Shown here piece by piece: positions 27,688-35,489 of a stretch of DNA of 64,000 nucleotides (position 1 is the first letter of the stretch; each line of letters starts with the position of its first letter). Origin of the DNA: JACCXG01 sp963836735 (GTDB taxonomy: Bacteria; Acidobacteriota; Vicinamibacteria; Vicinamibacterales; 2-12-FULL-66-21). The translations under genes were made by a program, and so were the position numbers. Under the pieces are notes generated by a model. The model was not told the DNA's origin. It made no database searches and saw only the letters and a program-made list of their open reading frames with translations. The stretch covers positions 151,845 through 215,844 of the forward strand of contig CAWIKP010000024.1 in the NCBI GenBank assembly GCA_963836735.1. Reading direction: 5' to 3'.

Positions 27688-29082
27688 GTGCGGCGCGCGC
27701 TCTTCGGGTTGCTCTTCCTGGTTTCGTTGACCAGCGTCACCGGGCAAGCGCCCCCGCAGGTGCCCGGAGCCAGGGGCGCAAAGCCGCCCGAGCCGGTCGT
27801 GACCGGAGTCCAGATGGCTGACCTGACCTGGCCGATGGCCGAGCAGCGACTGAAGCCGGAGACAGTCGTGCTGCTCCCCCTTGGCGCCGCCGCGCAGGAA
27901 CACGGCCCGCACCTGAAGCTGCGCAACGATCTGATCCTTGCCGAGTACTTCACGCGCCGGATTCTCGAGATCGCGGATGTGGTGGCGGCGCCGGCGCTGC
28001 CGTACCACTACTTCCCCGCCTTCAGCGAATATCCCGGCTCCACGTCGCTCTCGCTCAACATCGCGCGCGACCTCACGGCCGACGTCGTGCGCAGCATCGC
28101 GCGTCATGGCCCGCGACGCTTTTACGTGCTCAATACGGGCTACTCGTCGGCGCAGGCTCTCGCGGAGACCGCCAAGATGCTCGCGGCCGAAGGCATCCTG
28201 CTGCGCTATACGGACTGGCGTGCGCGAATGGAGGCGACCCGAGGCGTGCAGCAGCAGCCGGGCGGCAATCACGCGGACGAGATCGAAACCTCGATGATGC
28301 TCTACATCGATCCGTCCACCGTGAACATGGCCGCCGCCGAGCGCGATTACAGTCCGTCGGTGACCGCGCCGTTCCAGCTGACGCGCAATCCTGCGGGTGG
28401 TCGCGGCACGTATTCGCGGACGGGCGCGTGGGGCGATCCGTCGCTGGCGACACGCGACAAAGGGCGTATCGTGGTGGAGACGACGGTCGGTGCGATCAGG
28501 ACCGAGATCGAGGAACTTCGCCGTGCCGCCCTGCCGCGCGGTGGAACGACCGCTCCCCAGTTGACGGCCGCGCCGCGCGAGTTCTCGATCGCGCAATCAG
28601 GCGGTCGTGCGGCTGGCGAATGCCTGCAGGGCGACGAGCGCTTCATCCGGGAGCTCGCGCCCAAGTTCTATCTCGCCTGGCAGGATCAGGATGCCCACCG
28701 TCTGGCCGCGTTCTGGGCCGACGGAGGCGACATGGCGCATCCGGACGGCCTCGTCGAGACGACGGCACAGGTGATCCGCGAGAATCGCACCTATCTCTTC
28801 ATGCAGCGCGAGTTCCGCGGCTCGAAGCACTTCCTGACCATCGGCCAGGTTCGGTGCATCACCAGCGACGTCGCGATCGCCGACGCGAAATGGGAACTGC
28901 GTGGCGTGACCGACGGCCGTGGCAACCTGACCCCGCCGGCCGAAGGCCTGTGCACGCTCGTGCTCCGGCGCTCGGGCGGCGGGTGGGTGATCGAAGCCTG
29001 GCGCTACAACATGAAACCCGCGAGCGCGGCAACGCAGCCGACGATCCTGAAGAAGCCGGGGTTTCCGACGACGATTCGTTAG
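27688..29082 (+). CDS. Secreted creatininase-family protein fused to an NTF2/SnoaL-like domain
   Basis: 464 residues. Signal peptide RRALFGLLFLVSLTSVTG. The creatininase domain has VVLLPLGAAAQEHGPHLKLR (Glu and His ligands, then Asp in RND) and HADEIETSMMLYIDP. The usual NGHGGN is replaced by NTGYSS, losing one metal histidine. From about residue 320 a second domain follows (LAPKFYLAWQDQDAHRLAAF, then VIEAWRYNM), the NTF2-like pattern. The GTG at 27688 gives the signal peptide directly. Creatininase relatives hydrolyse cyclic amides; activity is uncertain here. Confidence 0.75.
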   Translation: MRRALFGLLFLVSLTSVTGQAPPQVPGARGAKPPEPVVTGVQMADLTWPMAEQRLKPETVVLLPLGAAAQEHGPHLKLRNDLILAEYFTRRILEIADVVAAPALPYHYFPAFSEYPGSTSLSLNIARDLTADVVRSIARHGPRRFYVLNTGYSSAQALAETAKMLAAEGILLRYTDWRARMEATRGVQQQPGGNHADEIETSMMLYIDPSTVNMAAAERDYSPSVTAPFQLTRNPAGGRGTYSRTGAWGDPSLATRDKGRIVVETTVGAIRTEIEELRRAALPRGGTTAPQLTAAPREFSIAQSGGRAAGECLQGDERFIRELAPKFYLAWQDQDAHRLAAFWADGGDMAHPDGLVETTAQVIRENRTYLFMQREFRGSKHFLTIGQVRCITSDVAIADAKWELRGVTDGRGNLTPPAEGLCTLVLRRSGGGWVIEAWRYNMKPASAATQPTILKKPGFPTTIR

Positions 29083-29084
29083 TC

Positions 29085-29150
29085 GCGGGTCGCGGGTTCG
29101 CGGGTTCGGGGGCTCGGGGGTTCGGTCGAAATCAGAGTCGCGGGAACGTG
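29085..29150. repeat. Degenerate heptamer array, GCGGGTT type
   Basis: Tandem GCGGGTC/GCGGGTT/GGGGGCT/GGGGGTT units with about 7-nt period start right after the creatininase stop. Only one arm is evident. Confidence 0.5.
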
Positions 29151-29151
29151 G

Positions 29152-29172
29152 GAGCCGGCCGGAGGCCGGCTC
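29152..29172 (+). terminator. Hairpin terminator candidate
   Basis: GAGCCGGCC and GGCCGGCTC form a perfect 9-bp stem with a 3-nt loop, 69 nt after the creatininase stop, followed by TTCGCG. There is no long T-tract. Confidence 0.5.
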
Positions 29173-29210
29173 TTCGCGCGGGGGTGGGGGCCCCGCCAGC
29201 AACAAGAAAT

Positions 29211-29234
29211 GCTGATCGAGTCGTTCGGATCAGC
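29211..29234 (-). terminator. Terminator candidate for the PadR/membrane-protein operon
   Basis: On the minus strand a GCTGATC/GATCAGC stem with a 10-nt loop is followed by ATTTCTTGTTG, 27 nt after the stop at 29262. This resembles an intrinsic terminator with a weak T-tract. Confidence 0.5.
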
Positions 29235-29261
29235 TCACACGCCGATTCCCGGCGAGGTCTT

Positions 29262-30197
29262 TTAGACGCGGCCGCTATTGATCACCGGCTGCCGCAAGAG
29301 CAACATCAGCCCCGCGAGAAGAAACACGGCATTGGGCATCCAGGCCACCAACACGGGCGCGCCCTGACGAAGAGAGCTGTCGGACACCCACAGGACGGCG
29401 TAATACCCCACCAGCGTGCCCAATACCAGTAGTGCGCGGGGCGCCGCGCGCCGAACTCGTGCCGCGACCGTCAAGCTGAACGCCGCCAGCGGAATCGCCG
29501 CGAAGCTGAGCGCCCACATCAGGTGGTAATGCCGGACCGCAGCCACGTCCGTGCGGCGGGCAAGGCCGGAGAAACCGAGTTCGTTCAAACCCGGCTCGAT
29601 GTGAACGACGCGTCCGTCGGTCAGTTCCGAGATCACCAGGTCGCGGAACGTCCGGTTGCCAAGCGGCACGCCCCATTCGATGACGGCCCACACGAGGCAG
29701 GCGGCAGTGAATCCAATCGTCAGCGTGACAAGGAAGTCGCGTCGCGTCAGTGTCCGGGCAGGGATCGCGCTCATGATGCCGATACACACGCCGATCGGGA
29801 TGCTGATGGGCAGGGCCTGCGGGATCAGCGTGAGCGCCAGCGTCAGCTGTCGGACCTGGCTACCGTTCAGGCCAATGCCATTGACCAATGGCGGGAGCGC
29901 CAGAAGCACCGTGACCACCGCGAATCCGAGGCATGCGAACCCGATGGCGCGGCGGAACACATCCCGGTCGCCGGCCTCCCCACGCTGGCCGATCGACAGT
30001 GCGGTGTGAACCACGAGCGCTTTCCAGAAGTCGACGTACGCCCTCAGCAACACTCCCCGCCGGCGCCACGACCGGCCGGCGGCGGCGGCGGACTCGATTC
30101 GCAGATCCGAGATGATCGGATCGACCAGCCGCTCGACTGTTGACGAACGACAAATCGACACAGCGAAAGCCCGCAGCCAGCTGCCCGGCAGGCTCAT
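29262..30197 (-). CDS. Membrane protein with N-terminal permease-prefix-like segment, PadR-linked
   Basis: 311 residues. The N-terminus (ERLVDPIISDLRIESAAAAG) resembles the short cytoplasmic prefix that Acidobacteriota permeases carry next to PadR genes. Six or so helices follow, including FAVVTVLLALPPLVNGIG, TLALTLIPQALPISIPIGVC and FTAACLVWAVIEWGVPLG. The stretch LIPQALPISIPIG recalls LptF/LptG permeases (a helical turn before a soluble domain), but the beta-jellyroll is missing. The start overlaps the PadR stop as ATGA. Function unknown. Confidence 0.65.
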   Translation of the reverse strand: MSLPGSWLRAFAVSICRSSTVERLVDPIISDLRIESAAAAGRSWRRRGVLLRAYVDFWKALVVHTALSIGQRGEAGDRDVFRRAIGFACLGFAVVTVLLALPPLVNGIGLNGSQVRQLTLALTLIPQALPISIPIGVCIGIMSAIPARTLTRRDFLVTLTIGFTAACLVWAVIEWGVPLGNRTFRDLVISELTDGRVVHIEPGLNELGFSGLARRTDVAAVRHYHLMWALSFAAIPLAAFSLTVAARVRRAAPRALLVLGTLVGYYAVLWVSDSSLRQGAPVLVAWMPNAVFLLAGLMLLLRQPVINSGRV

Positions 30198-30499
30198 CGC
30201 GCGAACCTCACGGCGAGCCGCCGCCGCGCCGACGTCAGCATCGCCAGGAGCTCACAGCCGTATGGGGTGGCCCGATACAGCCGGCGAGGCAACCCACCCT
30301 GCGCCGGCGACTCCTCCTCCGCACGGGAGGTGACATAGCCCTTGTCTTCCATGCGCCCCAGCGTGACGTACACGGTTCCACGCTTCAGCGCACCAGCAGA
30401 TTCGGTGACCAGCTCGAGGCCGTACATCTCGCTCGACCGCCCGAGCAATTCGAGGACGATGTGCTCCTTCCCGGATAGCGTCGGCACCCGGTCCCTCAT
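30194..30499 (-). CDS. PadR-family transcriptional regulator
   Basis: 101 residues. Winged-helix core: LSGKEHIVLELLGRSSEMYG, LELVTESAGALKRGTVYVTL, GRMEDKGYVTSRAEEES and RRLYRATPYGCELL. This is the PadR pattern, with the GxLxxGTxYxxLxRME motif intact. It is the first gene of a two-gene operon with the membrane protein. A perfect 11-bp dyad immediately upstream is the likely autoregulatory operator. PadR proteins usually repress until a small hydrophobic ligand binds. Confidence 0.9.
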   Translation of the reverse strand: MRDRVPTLSGKEHIVLELLGRSSEMYGLELVTESAGALKRGTVYVTLGRMEDKGYVTSRAEEESPAQGGLPRRLYRATPYGCELLAMLTSARRRLAVRFAR

Positions 30500-30506
30500 A
30501 CGCGGT

Positions 30507-30529
30507 CAGTCTTACATGATGTAAGACTG
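30507..30529 (-). promoter_or_regulatory. PadR operator dyad overlapping promoter
   Basis: CAGTCTTACAT and ATGTAAGACTG form a perfect 11-bp inverted repeat around one G, 8-30 nt upstream of the PadR start. A minus-strand TTGACA at 30536-30531 stands just upstream, so the dyad covers the -35/-10 spacer. Its TACAT-ATGTA core is PadR-like. Confidence 0.65.
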
Positions 30530-30613
30530 CTGTCAACATGAGCTCAAGGAACAACTGAAAGAGCCGTGGAGCGAGCCGCCGCGACTAGTGCGCCTTCCGA
30601 TCGCCTCCACTCC

Positions 30614-30724
30614 GCGACCGGGTCCTGTCGCCGGACAGCCCCACTCGGTGCTCGGCACAGAGCGCTTGTCACGGGAGTCGCCTGCGCGCCGAGCGGGGCG
30701 CCCCGTCCGGCGCCACCCGGTCGC
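30614..30724. repeat. Nested palindrome, about 110 bp
   Basis: Outer arms GCGACCGGGT (30614-30623) and ACCCGGTCGC (30715-30724) and inner arms CGCCGGAC (30629-30636) and GTCCGGCG (30705-30712) are perfect inverted repeats around the same centre. This is the first of two structured blocks in a 620-bp gap (30540-31159) with no gene I can support. Confidence 0.65.
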
Positions 30725-30775
30725 TACGTTCCGGCTCGATATACGGACGCCGGCGACTCGGCCTCGCAATGGGTG

Positions 30776-31095
30776 AACTCGCTGAGCGCTGCCCACCCGC
30801 GGCGTGCCGGTGCTGGACGGCCGCGGCCGTCTGGAGCGGGCCACGCGCTGCGAAGCAGGAAAATCGGCGCGGCGATTCCTCGCGGCGAGTTCGGCCCCTG
30901 TGATCCGCGTAGATCCCAAGCCACCACCGGCGCATCAGTGCGCCTGACGTCTGTGGCCCAAGCGTATCCCTTACTCGCCGCGTCATCGAGCGGAGCGAGA
31001 GTACGAGCCGCGACGATTTTCCGGACCGCGGAAGCCGGCCGCGGACGGCCAGTGCCGGCGCGGCGCGTGCATGGCAGCGGGGAGGCTTGCTGAGT
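30776..31095. repeat. Long concentric imperfect palindrome, about 320 bp
   Basis: Five nested pairs share a centre near 30933-30940: GGCGCA/TGCGCC at 30929/30939, CGCGGCGAGT/ACTCGCCGCG at 30881/30973, GGAAAATCG/CGATTTTCC at 30858/31014, a 21-nt pair at 30806-30826 and 31039-31059 matching at 17 positions, and CGCTGCC/GGCAGCG at 30787/31073. No convincing coding frame crosses it. It ends about 65 nt before the amidohydrolase start. Confidence 0.65.
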
Positions 31096-31159
31096 GCCCA
31101 ACGGCGAAGTTCGCTGAGTTACCGCGAGTAGTCCTGAGCTCCTGTCATAATTCCGGCCC

Positions 31160-32860
31160 ATGCGCCCAGTCCTGACGCTGATTCTCTGCGCGGCGTTCCT
31201 GACGCCGGCGGCCGGCCAACCCGAGACCTTCGACACGATCATCCGCGGCGGCATGGTCTACGACGGCAGCGGAAGCCCTGGAGTGCGGGCTGATGTCGGC
31301 ATCCGTCGCGACCGCATCGTTGCCGTTCGCGATCTGTCGGCCGCCACTGCGACAACCGTCATCGATGCCGGCGGCCTGGCGGTTTCCCCGGGGTTCATCA
31401 ACATGCTGTCGTGGTCGACCGAGTCGCTGCTCGTGGATGGCCGGTCGCAGGGGGAAATTCGTCAGGGCGTCACCACCCAGATCTTTGGCGAGGGCAGCTC
31501 GATGGGTCCGCTGAACGACGCGATGAAGAAGCGGATGGTCGAGCAGATGGGCGATCTGAAGTTCGACATCACGTGGACCACGCTGTCGGAATATCTGCAG
31601 GAGCTGGAACGGCGTGGCGTGTCACAGAACGTGGCGTCGTTTCTGGGCGCCACGACCGTGCGCGAACACGTGATCGGGCTGGCGGATCGCAAGCCGACGA
31701 CGTCGGAGCTCGACGCGATGCGGGACATCGTGCGGCGCGAGATGGAAGCCGGCGCGCTCGGGATCGGCTCCTCGCTGATTTACGCGCCCGCCTTCTACGC
31801 GTCGACCGGAGAGCTGATCGAGCTCTGCACGGTCGCAGCGAAATATCACGGCAAGTACATCTCGCACATCCGCAGCGAGGGGAACCGGCTGATCGAGGCT
31901 GTCGAGGAACTGATTCGGATCAGCCGGGAAGCGAAGATTCCGGCCGAGATCTATCACCTCAAGGCGGCGGGCGAGGCGAACTGGCCGAAGATGCCGCGCG
32001 TGATCGCGATGATCGAGCAGGCCCGGCGAAGCGGCCTGCGGATCACCGCCGACATGTACACCTATACTGCCGGCGCCACCGGCCTCGATGCGTCGATGCC
32101 GCCCTGGGTGCTCGACGGCGGCTACGAGGAGGCGTTCAAGCGGCTGCGCGATCCCGGGACCAGGAAGAAGATCGCCAGCGCGATTCGGACCCCGTCACGC
32201 GACTGGGAGAACCTGTTCCTGGCGGCCGGATCGGCCGACCGCGTGCTGCTGGTCGAATTCAAGTCCGAGGCGCTCAAGCCGCTGACCGGCAAGACCCTGG
32301 CGGAAGCGGCGCGCATGCGGGGCGAGGATCCGGTCGACACGATCATGAACCTGGTCCTCGAAGATCGATCGCGCGTGGGAACCGTCTACTTCATGATGTC
32401 GGATGAGAATCTCAGCCGGCAGATCCGCCTGCCGTGGGTGTCGTTCGGATCGGATGCCGCGTCGATGGCGCCGGAGCCGCCGTTCACGAAGTCGTCCGCG
32501 CACCCGCGCGCCTACGGCAACTTCGCCCGTGTCTTCAGCAAGTACGTGCGGGAGGACAAGGCCCTGGCGCTCGCCGAGGCGATTCACCGGATGAGCGGCC
32601 TTCCCGCCACCAACCTCGAGCTCGAACAGCGCGGCTTCCTCCGGCCCGGCATGTTCGCCGACGTCGTCATCTTCGATCCCGCCACGGTCGCCGATCGCGC
32701 CACGTTCGAGATGCCGCATCAGTACGCGGTCGGCGTGCGGGACGTGATCGTCAACGGAGCGGTGGTGCTCCGTAACGGCGAGCACACCAACGCGCGTCCC
32801 GGCCGCGCGCTGTGGGGCCGAGGCCGGACAACTACCCCGTCCGCTCGGCCTCGGCCTTGA
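31160..32860 (+). CDS. D-aminoacylase-like amidohydrolase lacking the HxH and Cys metal ligands
   Basis: 566 residues, secreted (RPVLTLILCAAFLTPAAG). Overall it follows the N-acyl-D-amino-acid deacylase layout, with YISHIRSEG, EIYHLKAAG and SFGSDAASM holding the later His and Asp ligands. The first metal motif, normally GFIDxHTH, is SPGFINMLSWSTES, and the bridging Cys position reads IFGEGSS. So two ligand sites are altered relative to the intact paralogue at 20469-22058, implying one metal site or none. It overlaps the convergent SRPBCC gene by 29 bp. Confidence 0.8.
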   Translation: MRPVLTLILCAAFLTPAAGQPETFDTIIRGGMVYDGSGSPGVRADVGIRRDRIVAVRDLSAATATTVIDAGGLAVSPGFINMLSWSTESLLVDGRSQGEIRQGVTTQIFGEGSSMGPLNDAMKKRMVEQMGDLKFDITWTTLSEYLQELERRGVSQNVASFLGATTVREHVIGLADRKPTTSELDAMRDIVRREMEAGALGIGSSLIYAPAFYASTGELIELCTVAAKYHGKYISHIRSEGNRLIEAVEELIRISREAKIPAEIYHLKAAGEANWPKMPRVIAMIEQARRSGLRITADMYTYTAGATGLDASMPPWVLDGGYEEAFKRLRDPGTRKKIASAIRTPSRDWENLFLAAGSADRVLLVEFKSEALKPLTGKTLAEAARMRGEDPVDTIMNLVLEDRSRVGTVYFMMSDENLSRQIRLPWVSFGSDAASMAPEPPFTKSSAHPRAYGNFARVFSKYVREDKALALAEAIHRMSGLPATNLELEQRGFLRPGMFADVVIFDPATVADRATFEMPHQYAVGVRDVIVNGAVVLRNGEHTNARPGRALWGRGRTTTPSARPRP

Positions 32861-34214
32861 CGTGCCTGAGCACGCGCTCGTGAATCGCGTGCAGGATGGT
32901 GTCGGCCATCACCTGCCAGTAGATCGACGGCCGCATCTGGAGCGAGTACCAGGTGCGTCCTTCAAGCCGGGTGCGGTTGGGCGCGAGCCGGAGCAGGCGG
33001 AACTCCCCGTGCGTCGTCCGGAAGAAGCCGTCCAGGTGCGGGGCGTAGACGTGTGAATACGGGCTCCACTCGTGGAGCGGCGGCGGCTGGCTCTCGACAT
33101 CGAACGCCAGCACGCGTGGCTCGTCCCAGACGGTAATCGGCTCGACAAAGGCGCCCGTCGTGAACTCGCAGTGACGGACCGCGCCGACGCCGGTGCCTTC
33201 GAGTCGCGCGCGAAGCGGATATGCCAGGCCGGTCCTGAAGTACCACGCCGGAGCGCGATCGATCTCCCGGAACGACACGACCTGCTCCCAGACGCGGCCG
33301 GGCGAGGCGTCGATGTCGACCGAGGTCACGACCGTGCGGGTCGGCACTCCCGGCATCGCCGCCTCGATGACCGAGCCAAACGCCACCGTCAAGAGCAGCA
33401 TGGTGAGGTGCGTGAACGACGGCGGCCGCTCACGATGCGCGAGCAGGCGCCCGACGATTGAGCCCATGATCGCGATCGGCGACGCGATTGGGAACGCCAT
33501 CGCGAGACAGATCCCGCCCTCGAGGGCCAGGAGAATCGTCATCCCGGCAATCGCCAGCAGCGCCACCTGGCCGAGGACGATCGTTTCCCTCGTGCTGCGC
33601 ACTTCACTGCGGTTCGCGACCACCGCACTGATCAGCCCGGTCATGAACGGCACGCCGAGAAAGACGCTGCCGCCGTAACTCCGGAAGCCGAGCACGCCGA
33701 TCACAATCATGAGCACCCCGGCCACGGCTCCAGCGACGACGCCCAGCTGTGAACTCCGGGCGTGTGAGGCCGGCGACGCCGGGTCCGGCGTGGCGAGCGG
33801 CTGCGGCTCGGCAGGCCTGACCGGAGGCGCGACGCTGGTCGGCGCGATCGCCAGCGCCGCCATCAGCAGGTAGTTGAGGAACGGTACGAAAAAGGCGACC
33901 ACGACCCCGGGAAAGATCCGCGCATCGAGCGCCCGCCGCACGCTCAGCACGACCCCGATCCAGATGAACGGCAGCGTCCACAGCAGCAGCCAGATGCTGA
34001 GCCCCGGCGTGAACCGCGCCGCCTTCGACGAGTTGAGGGTGATCATCGGCAGCAGGTAGTCGACGGGCGTCCAGAACACTCCGGCCGCGATGGCAATGAC
34101 CGCGGCGTCGACGGCGTACTTGAAGGCCATCAGCGAGGCGCCGAGGATCAGGTAGATGCGACGGTCGATCGGCGAGTCGGGAGGGCCGAAGAGAAGGCGC
34201 AGGAAGGGCCGCAT
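32832..34214 (-). CDS. Polytopic membrane protein with C-terminal SRPBCC (START-like) domain
   Basis: About 460 residues. The N-terminal half has six or more helices (IYLILGASLMAFKYAVDAAV, WLLLWTLPFIWIGVVLSVRR, VVVAFFVPFLNYLLMAALAI). The C-terminal 190 residues form an SRPBCC fold: TSVDIDASPGRVWEQVVSF, CEFTTGAFVEPITVWDEP, then a terminal helix ILHAIHERVLRHVKAEAE. The membrane half resembles DUF805-like modules. I start it at 34214, which leaves 18 bp to the divergent esterase start; the alternative at 34250 overlaps that gene. A lipid- or ligand-binding role is inferred only from the fold. Confidence 0.7.
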   Translation of the reverse strand: MRPFLRLLFGPPDSPIDRRIYLILGASLMAFKYAVDAAVIAIAAGVFWTPVDYLLPMITLNSSKAARFTPGLSIWLLLWTLPFIWIGVVLSVRRALDARIFPGVVVAFFVPFLNYLLMAALAIAPTSVAPPVRPAEPQPLATPDPASPASHARSSQLGVVAGAVAGVLMIVIGVLGFRSYGGSVFLGVPFMTGLISAVVANRSEVRSTRETIVLGQVALLAIAGMTILLALEGGICLAMAFPIASPIAIMGSIVGRLLAHRERPPSFTHLTMLLLTVAFGSVIEAAMPGVPTRTVVTSVDIDASPGRVWEQVVSFREIDRAPAWYFRTGLAYPLRARLEGTGVGAVRHCEFTTGAFVEPITVWDEPRVLAFDVESQPPPLHEWSPYSHVYAPHLDGFFRTTHGEFRLLRLAPNRTRLEGRTWYSLQMRPSIYWQVMADTILHAIHERVLRHVKAEAERTG

Positions 34215-34232
34215 GCCGGGGATAATGCCCCA

Positions 34233-34961
34233 ATGCGCGTCGAACACCACAACTGGTATTCACCCAGGCTCGGCTGGGACATGGGGGTCGCGGTCTTCGG
34301 TCACTGGGGACCGCCCCTGCTGGCCTTTCCCACCAGCCATGGCGACCAGTGGGAGCTGCAGCGTCAGGGACTGCTCGACGCGATCGCCGACTTCATCGAC
34401 GCGGGACGGCTCAAGGTGTTCTGCGTGGGCTCGAACAACCACGATTCATTTCTGAACAAGGGCGCGCACCCCTTCCACCGCAGCTGGCGCCAGCGTATGT
34501 TCGACGAATACATTCGCGACGAGGTCGTTCCGTTCGTCCATTCGCACTGCCAGTCGCCAGGGATCCCGATTACCACGTGGGGCGCCTCGCTCGGCGCCTA
34601 CCATGCGGTGAACACGCTGCTGCGCTATCCGCACCTGGTCAAGCGCGGCTACGGCTTCTCGGGGGTCTACGACCTGCGCCGCTTCATGGACGGGATGTAC
34701 GACGACAACTTCTACTTCCACAACCCGGTCGATTACATGGCCAACCTGACGGATGGCTGGTTTGTCCATCAGCTGGAAAGCTGCGAGCTCAGGCTGGTGA
34801 CCGGCTCAGGGCCGTGGGAGGACAGCCGCCACACCTACGCGTTCGCCAGCGTCCTGGCTCGCAAGGGCCTCCGCCACTATGTCGACGACTGGGGACCGAA
34901 GGGAGGCCACGACTGGCCTTACTGGAAGGAGATGCTCAGGGAGTACGTGGGAAGGTGGTAG
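34233..34961 (+). CDS. Esterase-family alpha/beta hydrolase
   Basis: 242 residues. Nucleophile elbow TTWGASLGAYHAVN (GxSxG type). WPYWKEM with the preceding GGHDW supplies a candidate catalytic His, and GSGPWEDS a candidate Asp region. This matches the small esterase-D/feruloyl-like family found in many bacteria. The substrate is unknown. Divergent from the SRPBCC gene with an 18-bp gap. Confidence 0.82.
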   Translation: MRVEHHNWYSPRLGWDMGVAVFGHWGPPLLAFPTSHGDQWELQRQGLLDAIADFIDAGRLKVFCVGSNNHDSFLNKGAHPFHRSWRQRMFDEYIRDEVVPFVHSHCQSPGIPITTWGASLGAYHAVNTLLRYPHLVKRGYGFSGVYDLRRFMDGMYDDNFYFHNPVDYMANLTDGWFVHQLESCELRLVTGSGPWEDSRHTYAFASVLARKGLRHYVDDWGPKGGHDWPYWKEMLREYVGRW

Positions 34962-34964
34962 ACG

Positions 34965-35050
34965 ACAACTGCCAAGTTCCAAGCTCCAACTACCAAGGTG
35001 TCTTGTTCAACCTTCCTTGGAGCTTGGGATTTCGGATCTTGGGATTTGAC
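34965..35050. repeat. Heptamer-armed element, mixed CAACTGC/CAAGTTC type
   Basis: Units CAACTGC, CAAGTTC, CAAGCTC, CAACTAC, then CCTTCCTTGGAGCTTGGGAT and TTCGGATCTTGGGATTTGAC. Arms are degenerate but keep the 7-nt period. It hosts the final stop of the rhodanese gene when the in-frame TGA is read through. Confidence 0.65.
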
Positions 35051-35484
35051 GAACGTCCACCGCTTCCCGTCTCGACCTTCCCGCCCTCGTTGCGCCATTT
35101 CTCCCAGCCGCCGAGCAAGGCGCGCGCGTTCAGCCCGCGCTTCTGCAACGTGAGCGCCGCACGGGCGCTCGTGTGCTCTGACGGTCAAGCACAGTAGAGG
35201 ACGATCGGCTTCTTCGAGCGGCGGAGCTCCGTCGCGCGCTTCTCGACCTCCGCGAGCGGGATCGATCGCGCCCCCGGGATGTGGCCCGACTCGAAGACCA
35301 CGTCGCCGCGAACGTCGATCAGCTCAATCGCCTTCGCGTCGTAGAGCTTCTTGAACTCCGTCCAGTCGATGCGGAGTGATGGGGACGAGGTGTCTTCTTC
35401 CCGCTCCTGCGCGGCGGCGCCCGGCGGCGTGATGAGCAGCAGGGCCAGCACCGTGAAGACGAACGTGATCGTGCGGATCCTCAT
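34990..35484 (-). CDS. Exported rhodanese-domain protein with in-frame TGA (candidate selenoprotein or nonsense mutant)
   Basis: From ATG 35484: signal peptide (TITFVFTVLALLLITPPGA), then a rhodanese domain, IELIDVRGDVVFESGHIPG and KKPIVLYCA. A TGA at 35187-35185 (codon 100) follows. The same frame continues PSEHTSARAALTLQKRGLNA then LLGGWEKWRNEGG, the normal rhodanese C-terminus, and ends at TAG 34990. The stop sits where many homologues have the second Cys of a YCxCP motif. A 7-bp stem with a CGUGC loop lies 22-26 nt beyond the TGA. It follows the aminopeptidase gene by 5 nt. A Cys-to-stop mutation or a sequencing error is also possible. Confidence 0.6.
35152..35170 (-). promoter_or_regulatory. 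Candidate bacterial SECIS hairpin
   Basis: On the minus strand GAGCGCC, loop CGTGC, GGCGCTC form a perfect 7-bp stem. The loop begins 21 nt after the in-frame TGA and has G as its second base, within the published bacterial SECIS spacing and loop rules. Such GC-rich hairpins also occur by chance in this genome. Confidence 0.4.
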
Positions 35485-35489
35485 CGGGT

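Noticed and set aside
30566..31254. Two overlapping frames on opposite strands (175 and 176 residues) in the 620-bp gap
   Set aside because: Neither has a domain, a ribosome-binding site or sensible composition, and the DNA is a concentric palindrome, which explains open frames on both strands.
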